From: Acanthamoeba castellanii str. Neff
Taxonomy: Eukaryota > Discosea > Longamoebia > Acanthamoebidae
Direction: 5' to 3'
DNA: 64,000 bases
Assembly (NCBI RefSeq): GCF_000313135.1
Contig: NW_004457592.1
Location: 67,976-131,975, forward strand
Shown: positions 51,348 through 63,297 of the stretch, one piece after another
Position numbering within the stretch: position 1 is the first letter of the stretch
How the letters are laid out: each line of letters begins with the position of its first letter
Notes under the pieces: model-generated
Told to the model about the DNA's origin: nothing
Databases searched by the model: none
What the model saw: only the letters and a program-made list of their open reading frames with translations
Made by a program: the position numbers and the translations under genes

Positions 51348-54300
51348 TTAGTGCGGGCTCTGACTGGACTCGCCCTGTGCTCGCGTTCCCTCGCGCGTGT
51401 TGGCCTTGGACGGTCTCCTCCGTCTCCGCGCTGCGCTCATCACTCGGCCCCACTTCGTCGCCAACGACGACGGCTTCGCGTCGGACCCGCTTCTTCGCTT
51501 CTTCCTTCCGCTGCCGCCCTTCTTCTGCGGCCTCGTCTGCGCACTCGCCTCTTCGTGTTCTCGCCGGATGTCGTCGATGGTGTCGGCCTCGTACTCGTTG
51601 CCGTCGAGCTGTTCGAACTCGGCCACGAGATCCTCCCAAAGGTCGGCGTTGAGGTGGAGCTGCTCCCACTGCTCGTCCTCGGCCTCCATCTCCTCCTCGG
51701 CGCTGAGCGCGCGGTTGAAGTCCTCCATCTCCACCGCATCCTCCTCGTCCTCCTCTCCGTAGTACCTGCACGCACGACACACGACACACACGACACGACA
51801 CACCAGTGAGCCGAATGACACGAAGGGCGCTGAAGAGCCAGGGAGGGAGGGAGCGCACTTGGAGTAGACGTAGTCGCTGCCGAAGGACACCAGGAGGCCG
51901 CAGAGGATGCCGCCGATGAGCGAGCCGATGATCGTGCCGCCGCCCGGCTCGATCATCGTGCCGATGGTGCCGCCAGCGATCGCTCCCGCGTAGGCAGACG
52001 TGTTCGAAGCGAGATTGACCACCGTGCCCCTGTGGCAAACACGCAACACACAATCACGCGTGAGCCGGCCAGTCGACGACACCGCAGAGCTTGGGGGGGG
52101 CTGTACTTGATGAACTGGCGGAGGTCGAGGCCCTTCTCGCCGTTGACCTTCCACACGCGCAGGAAGAGGACGAACAGGTGGATCTCCTCGACCAGGAACG
52201 CCACCAACGCGCCCAGGATGCTGGCCTTGGCGATCAGCTGCGCCGAGTTGATCGCTGACATCGACGCCACCTTAACATCATCATCGACAACAACAGAATA
52301 GAATAAAGAGGTTAAGCGTGAGGTCACGAGCCACCTTAAATCGATGTATGGGTGGTGGTTGGGGGCGCGTACTCGGCCGAGGTAGGTGGAGGAGTGGATG
52401 AAGAAGCGCGAGGAGAGGTAGGCCTCGAGCGAGTTGAGGCGCAGGAAGAGGAGCACGCGCGAGAGCGCCAGCTGCAGGCACGCCGCCATCATCAGGTTCA
52501 CCTCGCGCGACGTCGTGACGCCGAGTATGGCCAGCGACTTCTGGAGGAGCGTGGCCGCGCCCTTCTTGCTGGCGATGATGGCGCCCGTCTTGCCACTCTG
52601 ACGTTTGGGGGGGGGGAAGAGATAGATCAGCGGGACGTGCGAGGGGAGGCGCAAGGGCAAAAGGGGCGCGGTACAGCGAGGCCATGGGCCACCATGAGCG
52701 TCTTGGCCTGCTTCTCCAGACACTTGCGCAGCGCCGACGGCAGCTCGCCCGTTCCTGCCACCACCACCACCACCAGCAGCAGCAGCCGAGACAAAGCCAC
52801 CGTCAATCGCACGCGTCGAACAATCAGTTCAAGGTAGTGCTGGGTGCGTACCGGTGGAGAGGACGAAGCTCTCGACGCTGGTGACGCGCCACCTCCGCCG
52901 CTGCTTCTTGCCTCCGCTGCGGCGCCGGCCGCCGTCGAGCCGGTTCACCCACTCCTCGGCCTCGTGGAGGCGGCTCATCACCCGCTTGTGCCGCTCGCGC
53001 TCCTCGATCTCATCCTCAGCCTCGTAGTCGTCCTCGGCCACCAGCCGCCGCCTCCGCTCTCGCGTCTTGTCCGCCTGCTCGCCATCGGCGCTGCCGCTCA
53101 ATTCGCGCCCCCGCAGGTTGCGCTGCTGCGAGCCGTCGGGGAGGCCGTCGCAGGAAACTCTCACGCGGGGCCGCTGCTGCTGCTGCTGCTTGGTCCGCGC
53201 CTGGGCCTTGAGCTCGAGCGTGCGGGTGCGCTCGATGAGGCGCTGCGTTTCGCGGTCGTCGGCCTCGAGCCGCTCCTCCTCCTCCCCCTCCTTCCCGTGC
53301 GCCGCCTCGGCCGCCTTCTTGCCGCCGCGCCGTCGCGAATGTCGGCGCTTGCAGACGGCCAGCTCCACGCACAGAAATGACCAGTCGTCTCGCAGGTCGC
53401 GAGGCGGCAGCAGCTCCGGGTCCTGCTCCTTCGCAGGGTCCTGCTGCTGCTGCTGTTCGGCCTCGTCGCCGATGATGCCTCGGGCTGGGTCCTTGATCGT
53501 GTCCATGAGCGAGAAGAACGGCGACGAGCCGAACAGCTCCTCGACGCTCTCCTGCAGTATCGCGGCTGGAGGCTCGGTGGCGCTGGCTGTCGTCGGGTTC
53601 GCCTTCTCCTCCTGCTCCTCCTGTTGCTCCTCCTCGGCACGCTCCCAGTCATCGATGATCACCAGCTCGCCGCTCAGCTTCGGCAGCCGAGGGCTGGTCT
53701 GACGCGCCTTGCCGCTTGCCGGGTGGTCTCGTATGTCGACAGCTGTCGACGATCTCGCCGCCGGCGTCTCATAGTCGTCGACGATGGCGGCGCCCTCGTA
53801 GTCGCTGCGCTGCCGCGTCTTCGGGGTCAGCACGGCCTCGGCGGCGTCCGCAGCCTCGGCGCCGCTGGTCTTCCGCTTCTTCTGCTGTCCGGCGCCATCG
53901 ACCTCAGCGTTCTCGTCGTCGACTTCGATGTCGTCCCCGAACGAGTCCGGCGAGAACAGGAAGCGCAGGAAGACCTCGTGGTTGGTCAGATAGGCGTTTG
54001 CTGCAGCGCGCCACCATCACACGAAGAAGATGATAAAGAAGAAGGTCAGCTTTACATCTACGATGAAGTAGTTCGTGGTGGTGGTGGTGGTGGTGGTGGT
54101 GGTGGTGGTGGTGGTGGTGGTGGTGGTGGTGGTGGTGGTGGTGGTGGTGGATACCGAAGACGGCCTGGAGATAGGCCTCGAGGAGCGGCATGCGGGTCTC
54201 GGCGACGGCCAGCCGGCTCGCGTCGTCCCAGCAGAACTGCTTCGGCGGCAGAGGCGGCAGTTTGAGTCCGTCGTAGCCGTCTTCCTCTTCCTCTTCCTCC

Positions 54301-55112
54301 CCCTTGTCCTCGTCCTTCTCTTTCTCTTTGTCCTCTTCAACGCTCATCTCCTTGCTGCTTCGCTTTTGCAGATGCTTCGGCTTGACGTAGATCCAAAAAT
54401 CGTCCTCCAATTGGACCTCCTCCATGCTGGGCCTTCTTTCTTCGACGCTCGATGCATCCTCTTTCGTCGATGTTTGTGTTGTGGCAGAGGAAGAGGAAGA
54501 GGAAGAGCCTGACTTCTCGAGCTGCCGCATGAAGCGATCGCGTCGATCGAGCTCTTCCTCGAGCTGCCGCTTGTCCTGGCGCTCCTTGGCCGTGCTGAAG
54601 AGGTTGCGAATGCGTTCATCGAGCTGCAAGAATTCGTTGTAGCTGCGCTTCGTGCGGTAGCTCTTGATGCCGCCACTGGCGCCTCCAGTCTCGCTTTCGG
54701 TGGGGCAGGGCGAGGGGGCAGATGAAGATGGAGGCCTGTGCTCGTGCGTGTCGAAGCTTATGACGTACTTGACCCGCCGCGATTTGCTGTCTACATCGAC
54801 GGGCACGAGGTCGTAGCCGATTATGGACCCGCGGAAGGGCGCCGAGAAGAGGATGCGTCGAATGGAGAACATGAGGCGGTATTCATCGAAGTCGATCTCC
54901 TCGATGCGCCTGGCCAGCTCCTTGTGCTGGCTCTTCAGGGCACCCGCCTCATCGCCCTCGCCCTCGTCCCCTCCGATGCATGCCTGGAATTGGGAGTAGG
55001 TTTCGGAGTAGGTCTTCGGTTCGTTGACGACGAAGTGCAGCAGTCGAAGCTGTTTGCAGAAGTCTATCGTCTTCGAGAAGTCCTCGTCATTTGAAGACGC
55101 GATGTTGCCCAT
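51348..55112 (-). CDS. PX-domain protein with C-terminal glycine-zipper membrane region
   Basis: Reading from ATG 55112 (MGNIASSNDEDFSKTID; the G2 could be N-myristoylated), the first exon encodes a PX domain. It starts VKYVISFDTHE and continues SYRTKRSYNEFLQLDERIRN (the R-x-Y-x-x-F phosphoinositide-binding motif), LPPLPPKQFCWDD and RMPLLEAYLQAVFG, with NHEVFLRFLFSPDSF after an intron. An acidic Ser/Glu insert splits the PX fold. A disordered middle (about 330 residues) follows, then LPSALRKCLEKQAKTLMVAHG. The hydrophobic helical segment includes SREVNLMMAACLQLALSRVL and ILGALVAFLVEEIHLFVLFL. Next comes a glycine-zipper pair: SAYAGAIAGGTIGTMIEPGG and SLIGGILCGLLVSFG. The tail is acidic then basic. 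It probably attaches to PI3P- or other phosphoinositide-marked endomembranes. The membrane region was not recognised. One gene is favoured because each join is in frame. Confidence 0.75.
54075..54150. repeat. (GGT)n triplet array in intron of PX gene
   Basis: About 25 GGT units (CCA on the gene's sense strand) between the PX exon ending YLQAVFG and the exon beginning ANAYLTNHEV. It encodes a long poly-His run if read through, but interrupts the PX fold and is flanked by GT-AG sites, so it is intronic. Confidence 0.85.
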
Positions 55113-55500
55113 TCGGCTCCTGCGTCTTCCTCGTTTCTATTCCAATCACAACGAAATGGAATGGAACGAAATTGCGCAGGAAAATCGATTTTCGGTATAA
55201 TGATGTGTTGCTCGAGCGAGGCGTGCTTGAAGTGGCGAAAGATGGGGAGGGGGCTGCAATCAAGTCGCCCTCTTCTTCGGTCCTTTCTAATCTAAATCAT
55301 ACAGCACCTGTCTCGCTTGTTGCCTTCTTCCAACGTTTTGATGCTTTGACGGCGATTTCGTCGGAAACAAGTTTACGTTGCCACCACCGCGTGGTACAAC
55401 ATGTTGTCCTGTAGTATTGACAATGTGTTGTGTTTGGCTCCCGTTCTTGTTGATGCCGTGACTGACATGTCATATAACACAGCGTGGTAGTGTGCATCAA

Positions 55501-58192
55501 TCAGCCGCTTAGGCCGAGCTCCTCGATGAGCCGGTCCAGCAGTTCGAGCTTGCGGTTCTTGGCTGCCACCACGTACTGGTACCGCGTCCACGCAGCGTTG
55601 CTCCTCTCGTCCGGTACCTTGCCAGCGCTTCGTTCCCCGTCTTCACCTTCGTCACCTTCTTCTTCTTGCACCATCCTGTCGTTTCTCCTCACCCTCGCCT
55701 TGACTCTCGATTTCATGCTCACTTCTTCTTCTTCTTCGCCGTCGTCGCCAGCGTCACGGTCGTCGTCGCCGTCGGGGTTGTCCTCTTCCCAATCCTCCCA
55801 GTCGTCATCTTCTTCATAGGTCTGGGCGGCCTCCAGGTCGTCGGTGGGGAACATGCGGTCGAGCGCCGAGCGAATGTCGTCCACGATCGGAATACTGTCC
55901 GTCGCCTGCCGATTGGCGATCGAATAGGCACTCTCCCTGTGTGCGCCGTCAGCGAGCCGCACACACACACGCACGCACCGCACACGCGTACAGAGCACGA
56001 CGAACCTGATCATCTCGGAGAAGGTGTCTTTGCGTTGGCGCACGAGCTCCTCGAGGTTGAGCGCCATGAACTGGATGATGGGCTCCTCGAGGCGGTCCAG
56101 GCCCATCAGCTGCGCCAGGTCGGCCAGGTCGAACAGGTTGCCCAGGTCGATGTACTGGGACAGCAGCATCGAGCACAAATTGCGCAGCACCGGTAGCATG
56201 TACATGTCCGACAGCTGCAGCACCTCGTAGACGAGATGCCACTCCTTCTCGCTTTCGCTTTCGTTTTCTTCTTCGTTCCCTTCGTCTTCGTTCTTCTCCG
56301 TCATAGTAGTGGTCGCCCTGCGCCGCCGGAGCTCTTGCACGAAGGGCAGTGCGTTGGTGACGTTGTCGGTGTACATGAAGTCGACGATGAACGCGAACGC
56401 GTCGGCCGAGACGTCGCTCAGCTCGAGCTCCCGGGTGACGCGCGTCGCGGGCGAGTCGTGGTCGACGCTGACGTCGGCGTCGTCTTCGCGGTCGCTGCCG
56501 GGGGTGTTGTCGCCGGCGGCGTTACCCTCGCCCTCCCTGAAGTTGCCCATCACCAGGGCCTGGAAATATTCGGATCGGCCGCAGAAGAAGAACTTGTGGC
56601 ATTTGAAGCGCTTGCCCTCGACCTTGAACACGATGTCCTCGAACATGTCGTCATCGTCGTCATCATCATCACAGTCGCCGCTCTCGTTGAACGCGTTGCG
56701 AATCGATCGCATGGCCACCTGGCCTGCAGGCGACACAGATAAAACACCGCACAAGAGGATTAGCGCCGCTTGAGGAGTGAATGCAGTGGAAGGCCGTCAC
56801 GAACGGGCCGAGGAACGCACCAAAGGCGGACTGCAGAGGCGTCGGGCCGGTGCGTTGCGTTTCGGTGCTTCGGTAAATATCCGCCAGCTCGATCACTACA
56901 CGCTCCGGTAGCGGCAGACCCTGGCATGCCACAGTATTTGATATTTAAGTTTTAAAAAAATAGAAAACACCAATAAATAAATATTAAAAGATATATCATA
57001 ATAAAAGAATAATATAAAAAAAGGCGCCTAGTGCGTACCACGTTCTGTTTCTTGATCTCGCGCTGGAGCACGCCGTGGAGGTCCCACAGCTTGCACTGCT
57101 TGACCATGGCCTCGGTCTCGTCGAGCAGAATGCGGGGCACCTGCAGCCGCTCGTTGTAGAGGTAGTGCACCACGGCCTTGAACGCGTCGGCGTCGAGCTT
57201 GGGGTGCGCGAGCAGCACCCGCCGCTTGCCCTGCCACCGCGTGCGGAACATTTGCTTGAAGTACGCCGAACGCGAGGCCAACACCACCCTGTCGCGCGCG
57301 CACCGACACAAGGCCAGATCAGCTGTGTGTCGTGTCGTGTCGTGTGCGCGTGCGCGTGCGCGTGCGTCGTGCGTCGTGCGTTGTGGATTCATGGCATGTG
57401 CGGCGAGTGATTGATTACCTGTGCGCCCACGTGTGCACTCCGTTGACGATGAAGTGTACATCGCTGTGCGGCGGACGCTCGTCGTCCGGGCGCTCAGACA
57501 AGTCGTCCCTGTTGGCCGTCGCACATGTGGAGGAATGACCGTGAGTGACACAGTGCAGGCGCACGCTGGCGTTGATGGATGGCATGACAAGACAGATACG
57601 TCGTACATGTGGTAGTAGAAGGAGTTGCGGAGGAAGTCAGAGAACGGGTCATGCGTGCGCGAGACCGCTTTGTACTCGCGGAGCATGCGCCTGATGTCGT
57701 TCGTCAGCGCGGCGTGGAAGCAGCGCTCGCCATCGAACGTGTTCTCCTCACAACGCGCTCCTGCACCACAAAAAGAATATGATCCATTTTTATATATTTT
57801 TATTAATAATAATAAAAATATATAAAAAATACATAAAATACATCTAAACGGAGATGCATCAAGGAGGAGAGATCTGCACCTTGTTCAAGCAGGTAGCGGA
57901 CGAGGGGTTCGTGGCCCGCCAAGCAGGCGTAATAGAGCGGCGTAGAGTCCCACTTGTCGCGCTGATTCACCTGCACGCGCTTCACCTCTACGAGGTACCG
58001 TACGCGCTCGTGCCGGCCCATCACCGCACACTGAAAGATGTCGTCCTCGATGGCGTCTTCGTCGCGCCAGCTGAGCCCGGCACCCAGGGCGCGCACCGCC
58101 AGCGAGTCGAAGCGCATGAAGTTGGTGTCATCGATGGCATGGATGTAGTTGTGGCCCTCGTGGTCACCACGATCGTGCTGATCTCCCATCAT
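55501..58192 (-). CDS. ABTB1: ankyrin repeat and double BTB/POZ protein (ABTB1-like)
   Basis: Start ATG 58192 (MMGDQHDRGDH; an in-frame GTG lies further upstream). Ankyrin repeats come first: DIFQCAVMGRHERVRYLVEV and DSTPLYYACLAGHEPLVRYL. A linker (FDGERCFHAALTNDIRRMLR) and the first BTB domain follow, with HSDVHFIVNGVHTWAHR, VVLASRSAYFKQMFRTRW and AFKAVVHYLYNERLQV. A second BTB is FEDIVFKVEGKRFKCHKFFF, RSEYFQALVMGNF, AFAFIVDFMYTDNV, with a BACK-like helical end (LLSQYIDLGNLFDLADLAQL). The order ankyrin-BTB-BTB and the CGRSEYF motif match animal and plant ABTB1/BPOZ, Cul3 ubiquitin-ligase adaptors. The stop is at 55501, after IEELGLSG. An acidic loop in the second BTB is an amoeba-specific insert. 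The gene shares a 182-bp divergent promoter with uL22m. Confidence 0.9.
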
Positions 58193-58374
58193 CTTTTCGC
58201 TCACTGTTGTGAATGATCACTGTGAGAGTGTCGTTAGATGCTCCAACGTGCTGGACGCCGACGATTACCGTCTTCCGTGGAGAGATGGCAAAGCAGCCGT
58301 TCAACCTCGTTTTCTTTTTCTTTTTCTCCATCTTTTTTGTTGATTGGCAGCCATTTCGAATTGCAATTGACAAC
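58193..58374. promoter_or_regulatory. bidirectional promoter region ABTB1-like / uL22m
   Basis: 182 bp between divergent start codons. It is T-rich on the plus strand near uL22m (GTTTTCTTTTTCTTTTTCTCC, then CTTTTTTGTTGATTGG). Function is inferred from position. Confidence 0.45.
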
Positions 58375-59492
58375 ATGCGACGGGGTACTGCGGCGATGAG
58401 CGGGTGTGGCCGCAGGCTGCTGGTTGCTTCTTCTAGCACTTCGTCTTCTTTCACCGCCGGCGCGCTGCAGCGCACCATCCTCTCTACTCACCGCTATCTT
58501 CCCGCCATTCAATCATTTGGCGCTGCTCGATCGTATGCGTCCCCCAGTCTGCTGGGAGACGACATCTTCACGAAGGCATACGAGCAGGTGAAGCAGAAGG
58601 AAGAGGAAACTGGTGAGCGAGTCAGAATCACCGAGGCCAAGGCCGATTCGAAAAATCTTCCGGCCAGCATGAAGAGAATAGATCACCTCCTTCGGCAGAT
58701 TCGGAGGCTCAGCTACAAGGAAGCCATCACCCAGCTCAAATTCAGCCAGAAGCGAGTCGCCCCCAAGGTTATTGCTACCATCGAGAAGGCTCGCCAAAAG
58801 GCCGAGCTCAAGTTTGGCCTTGATCCCGAACGCCTCATTCTCGGTAAATCCCTCTTCTCATGGAATGGATCATTTCCGTGTAGATTGATCAATCGCTACT
58901 CGATTCTCATTAACGTGCACATGGTGCAGATGAAATCTACGCCACCAAGGGCCAGTACGGAAATCCTCAGATCTACTACCACGCCAAGGCGCGCATCGGT
59001 ATCATGAGGCGCAAGAGGTAACGCTCGCTCTTCCCCATCCACTGTCACTTGAAGTGAAGGCAGCTGACCCACTCTCGTTCGTCTCTTTTCTCCTTGCGCG
59101 CAGGGTGCACCTCACCGTCAAGCTCAAGGAGGTGCCCTTCAAGGTGCGCGATCGCTCCTCCATCAGCACTCTCAAGATGGAACAGTGCACAAATTCACAC
59201 TTTCTTCTCCTCCTCCTCCTTCTACATTCCTTGATCGATCACGCAACAGGAGGGAGAGAAGCAGCTGGGCAAGTTCGTCAGGGGAGTCAACAGCGAGCAG
59301 CGGAAGGTGTGGGAGGAGAAGCGGGACAGAGTCGCGAAGGAGATGGGCGTGCCGAGGCTCGTCGTCACCACCAAGCAGGTCGAGCTCTGGGACCTCTACA
59401 AGGAGAAGATCCTCAACAAGAAGCCCGCGACTGCCACCGACCCCGCCGCCGCCGACGCCACCAACGCCGCCGACAAGGAATTGTCTGCATAA
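58375..59492 (+). CDS. MRPL22: mitochondrial large-subunit ribosomal protein uL22m
   Basis: ATG 58375 opens a basic, Ser/Thr-rich presequence (RRLLVASSSTSSSFTAGALQ) suited to mitochondrial import. The uL22 fold follows: MKRIDHLLRQIRRLSYKEAI, LKFSQKRVAPKVIATIEKAR, and after an intron IYATKGQYGNPQIYYHAKAR, GIMRRKRVHLTVKLKE. The pattern of an N-terminal helix, A/S-repeat helices and a basic beta hairpin is that of uL22, which lines the exit tunnel. A C-terminal extension includes WEEKRDRVAKEMGVPRL and an Ala/Asp-rich end. There are four exons. It is divergent from the ABTB1-like gene and followed in tandem by MCCC2. Confidence 0.9.
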
Positions 59493-59791
59493 ATAACACA
59501 CACAATGCCAGTGTTGCAGTGCAACTCACATCACTGTAGTCCTGGCTGGCGCTCTGGTGTGGGGCAGGCCACGAACTGGCCATCAAGCCCGTAAGTGGTG
59601 GCCAAGACGTTGGTGGTACCACCCGCACCAAGGTGGTGTTTGTGTCGACAGGCTCGATCACACCGGATCGCGGGGGGGGGGTAGCGACAGAAGTCACGCA
59701 AGCAAAGCGACGAAGCCTTTGGCTTTGTCAATTGATCGGAATCGTCCGCGCTGCATCGTGACCCGTTTCGATTCGAATCACAAAAGGAAGA
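59493..59791. other. spacer uL22m / MCCC2
   Basis: About 300 bp with a G9 run near 59671-59680. No gene is seen. It presumably holds the MCCC2 promoter. Confidence 0.5.
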
Positions 59792-62297
59792 ATGCTGCAG
59801 CGAGGAGGGCTTGTGATGCGAAGGGGTGGTTGTGCACCGACGACGTTGCGTTGTGCCGCTACTCGATTCGGCCGCGCGACATCGATCGGATTTGACGGCC
59901 GTGCCGCCCTGCCGACGGTGCTGGTGGGACGCGAGTACCACGCAGAGAGGGACTTCAACGTAGTGGACGGATCGGTGGAGATGAGCCAGGACGAATGGCG
60001 CGAGAATGGTCGCGTCATGCTGGACCTCGTCAACAAGCTGAAGCACGAAGTTGCCACCGTCAAGGCTGGTGCGCCCCCACTCTTAGATTTATAAATAATC
60101 CAATCATTGGTGGTGATTGTCATTTTTTACTCTTTACATTTGATTTAATTCAATTAAATGGAACAAAACAAATTTCTTGAACAGGCGGCGGTGAGAGTGC
60201 ACGCAACCGTCACGTGGCCAAGGGCAAGCTGCTGCCTCGCGACCGCATCCTCCGCCTTCTCGATCCCTCGTACCCACTCCTCATCTATTGCGGCCGGGCT
60301 GGGCCTTCAAGGCGACCTGGGCCATGACTACATGACCACGTTTGATGTCAGCTGACACCCTGCACAGGTCGCCCTTCCTCGAGTTGTCTCAACTGGCGGG
60401 CCACGGCCTCTACGAGGACCACGTCCCTGCCGGCGGCATCATCACCGGCATCGGCCGTGTCCAGGGGTATACCACCACCTCCGTTTCGTCTCTTGCTGTG
60501 CTGCAACTGATCGTTTCGTGTGTGTCGTGTCGTTGGTCGTATCGTGCTGTGTCGTGTGTGTGTGTGTGTGTGTGTGTGTCGTGTGGTCGCGTGTGGTCGG
60601 TAAATGCAGACAGGAGTGTATGATCGTGGCCAACGATGCGACGGTGAAGGGCGGCACGTACTACCCAATCACTGTCAAGAAGCACCTGCGGGCACAGGAG
60701 GTGGCCCAGCAGAACCGGCTCCCGTGCATCTACCTCGTCGACTCGGGCGGCGCCAACCTGCCCCGCCAGGACGAGGTCTTCCCCGACAAGGAGCACTTCG
60801 GTCGCATCTTCTACAACCAGGCCAACATGTCGGCCCAGGGCATCCCCCAGGTCAACACACACGGCACACACACGACACACACTGCACACGGCACACACGA
60901 CACTCACATAGACCGTTGACTTTTTTGTTTCATTTAGGTGGCTGTGGTGCTCGGTTCGTGCACTGCCGGCGGCGCGTACGTGCCGGCGATGGCCGACGAG
61001 TGCGTGATCGTGAAGGGCAACGGCACCATCTTCCTCGGCGGGCCGCCGCTGGTCAAGGCCGCCACGGGCGAGGTCGTCACCGCGGAGGAGCTGGGCGGCG
61101 CCGACCTGCACTGCCAGACTTCGGGTGTGACCGACCACTACGCGCACGACGAGGAGCACGCCCTGGCCCTGGCCCGGCGCATCGTGGCCAACCTCAACCC
61201 GTCGCACACCAAGCAGCGCAAGGCGTCCTGGGAGCCCGAGCCGGTCATCGAGCCGCGCTACCCGCAGACCGACCTGTACAACCTCATCCCGTCCGACGCG
61301 CGCAAGCCGTTCGACATGCGCAAGATCCTGGCGCGCGTGCTCGACGACTCGCGATTCGACGAGTTCAAGGCCCTCTACGGGCCGACGCTCGTCACCGGCT
61401 TCGGCCGCATCCACGGCCACCCGGTGGGCGTCGTCGCCAACAACGGCATTCTCTTCTCCGAGTCCGCTCGCAAGGTATGCCAAAAATGCACGCGTGTCGC
61501 TTGCTGCGTGCCTTGCCGTAACTTAGCATTGTCGCACACGCACGATCGCACATGCACGCGCACGGCCGCACACGCACACACGACAGGGTGCGCACTTTGT
61601 GGAGCTGTGCGCGCAGCGAGGAGTGCCGCTGCTGTTCCTGCAGAACATCACGGGCTTCATGGTGGGTCGGTCCTACGAGGCCGGCGGTATCGCCAAGGAC
61701 GGCGCCAAGATGGTGACCGCCGTCGCCTGCGCGCAGGTGCCCAAGATCACCGTTGTCGTCGGCGGCTCCTTCGGTGCCGGCAACTACGCCATGTACCCCT
61801 CTCCCCTGTTCTCGTGTGCGTGTGCGTGTGCGTGTGCGTGTGCGTTCGGCTGACGAAACGTGTGCGTGCGCACAGGTGTGGGAGGGCGTACAACCCGCGG
61901 TTCATGTTCATGTGGCCCAACTCGCGAATCTCGGTCATGGGCGGCGAGCAGGCGGCGTCGGTGCTCACCCAGATCAAGCGCGAGGCCATGGTCAAGTCCA
62001 AGTCCTCGCATCAGTGGTCGGCCGAGGAGGAGGAGGCCTTCCGCCAGACCATGCTCGCCAAGTGCGTTCGCCCCCTCACCGCCTCCATCTGTGTGTCGTC
62101 GTTTTCTCACCGTGTGTCGTGTCGTGCGTGTCGTGTTCAGGTACGACAAGGAGGGCCACCCGTACTACGCATCGGCGCGGCTGTGGGACGACGGCATCAT
62201 CGACCCGGCCGAGACCCGCAACGTGCTGGGCCTCACCCTCGCCGCCTGCCGCAACGCTCCCATCCCGCAGACCCAGTTCGGCGTCTTCCGCATGTAA
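59792..62297 (+). CDS. MCCC2: 3-methylcrotonyl-CoA carboxylase beta subunit (MCCC2)
   Basis: ATG 59792 begins an Arg-rich mitochondrial presequence ([20 protein letters not shown]). Carboxyltransferase exons follow: [120 protein letters not shown], then [40 protein letters not shown] and [13 protein letters not shown]. The [12 protein letters not shown] and SGGANLPRQ motifs are specific to MCC beta rather than propionyl-CoA carboxylase. The last exon ends QTQFGVFRM. The enzyme carboxylates 3-methylcrotonyl-CoA in leucine breakdown, with a biotinylated alpha subunit encoded elsewhere. About eight introns are visible, several with CACACGA or GTGTCGT repeats. Length, about 560 residues, is normal. 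Confidence 0.95.
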
Positions 62298-62548
62298 AAG
62301 GCTCCGCTCGCGCACAACCAAAAGGAACCAGAATGCTGGGATGGAGAACCCAGCATCAGAGTACCTCTACCAATCCTCTCCTGTGGAAGAGAACGTAGCA
62401 AATGAAGCAAATGAAGACAATGCATCAAACAAGGAAAGAAGTGAATGTAGCAAACAAGGAAGCGAAGGAAGAGAAGAAAGAGAATGAGGAGTTGTCATGT
62501 TACCACCACCTTCCAAGGTCCACCTGGACCTAGATCCAGATTCTCAGT

Positions 62549-63163
62549 ATGCTCACTCAACTTTTGGTGGGAGCAATGTGGGGTGGAATGGATGGTATGT
62601 GTCAGGTGACTTGCAATGGAGTACAGCTCATGGTGATGGTCATGGTGGCTTCTCATGTTTGGATGATCCTTGAGGAGAAAGCCAAAAAGTTGACCACCAC
62701 TGCTGGGTGTCCTATGTTGTTCTTGCTCTGCTTCTTGTCTGAGGTAAGCATATTCTAGAACAGCCCCCAGGTGGCCCATTCTTCACTCACATGATGGTGC
62801 TATTTGTCCAACAGCCCAGTGCACTTGTGTTGAACAAGATGTGCCAGAGGTACTTGGAGACACACACATTTCCACATCCAGGGCCTGAACTCACTGAGCT
62901 TGTTGGTAAGACTACCCACCCCAGAAGAGGAACAATACTAGAAGGCAATCATCATCTCAATTCTCATTCTTGTCATTGTTGTTCTTCTATCAACTCAACC
63001 AGGGTGGCTGAAGCACAAATCAGAGAAGGTGCCATGATTCTCCTGCGCACCTCAGACTTCCACCAGTGCCGCAGACAGCGACATAATGCCAGTGGAGGAG
63101 TTGGTCGAGCGACTCGATCCCTACAACTGGCCTTCCAAGGACGTTTTTTTGGCCTCCCTTTAG
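62549..63163 (+). CDS. small hypothetical protein of atypical composition
   Basis: Four or five exons can be joined in frame. The first starts at ATG 62549 (MLTQLLVGAMWGGMDGMCQ). A GTGACT...TTGAG intron may follow, then KAKKLTTTAGCPMLFLLCFL, then PSALVLNKMCQRYLETHTFP and GPELTELVGWLKHKSEK. The last exon gives SDIMPVEELVERLDPYNWPS and ends KDVFLASL-TAG at 63163. The final exon looks convincingly coding (VERLDPYNWPSKDV). Codons are T/A-ending (ACT, TGT, TTG, CCT), unlike the C/G-ending neighbours, and local GC is lower. No family was recognised. The protein would be 110-130 residues. Start and first intron are uncertain. Confidence 0.45.
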
Positions 63164-63297
63164 CACCGCCCTGGGAACCGAAGAAGAGGCAGCTGCGTCC
63201 CCGTCGGGCCGTGACTCCCTTCTTTTCGACAATTTGTCAAAATACAAAAAAATTAAAACGTTCCAAAGACTATTAATCTAATCTGGGCTCTTGCAAG

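Noticed and set aside
54075..54340. Long poly-histidine or poly-valine protein from the GGT array
   Set aside because: The array lies between two PX-domain exons with GT-AG borders; the polypeptide is a read-through artefact.
62298..63297. Retrotransposon or IS remnant
   Set aside because: Composition differs from neighbours, but no transposase/RT motif, terminal repeat or target-site duplication was seen; spliceable exons fit a small gene better.
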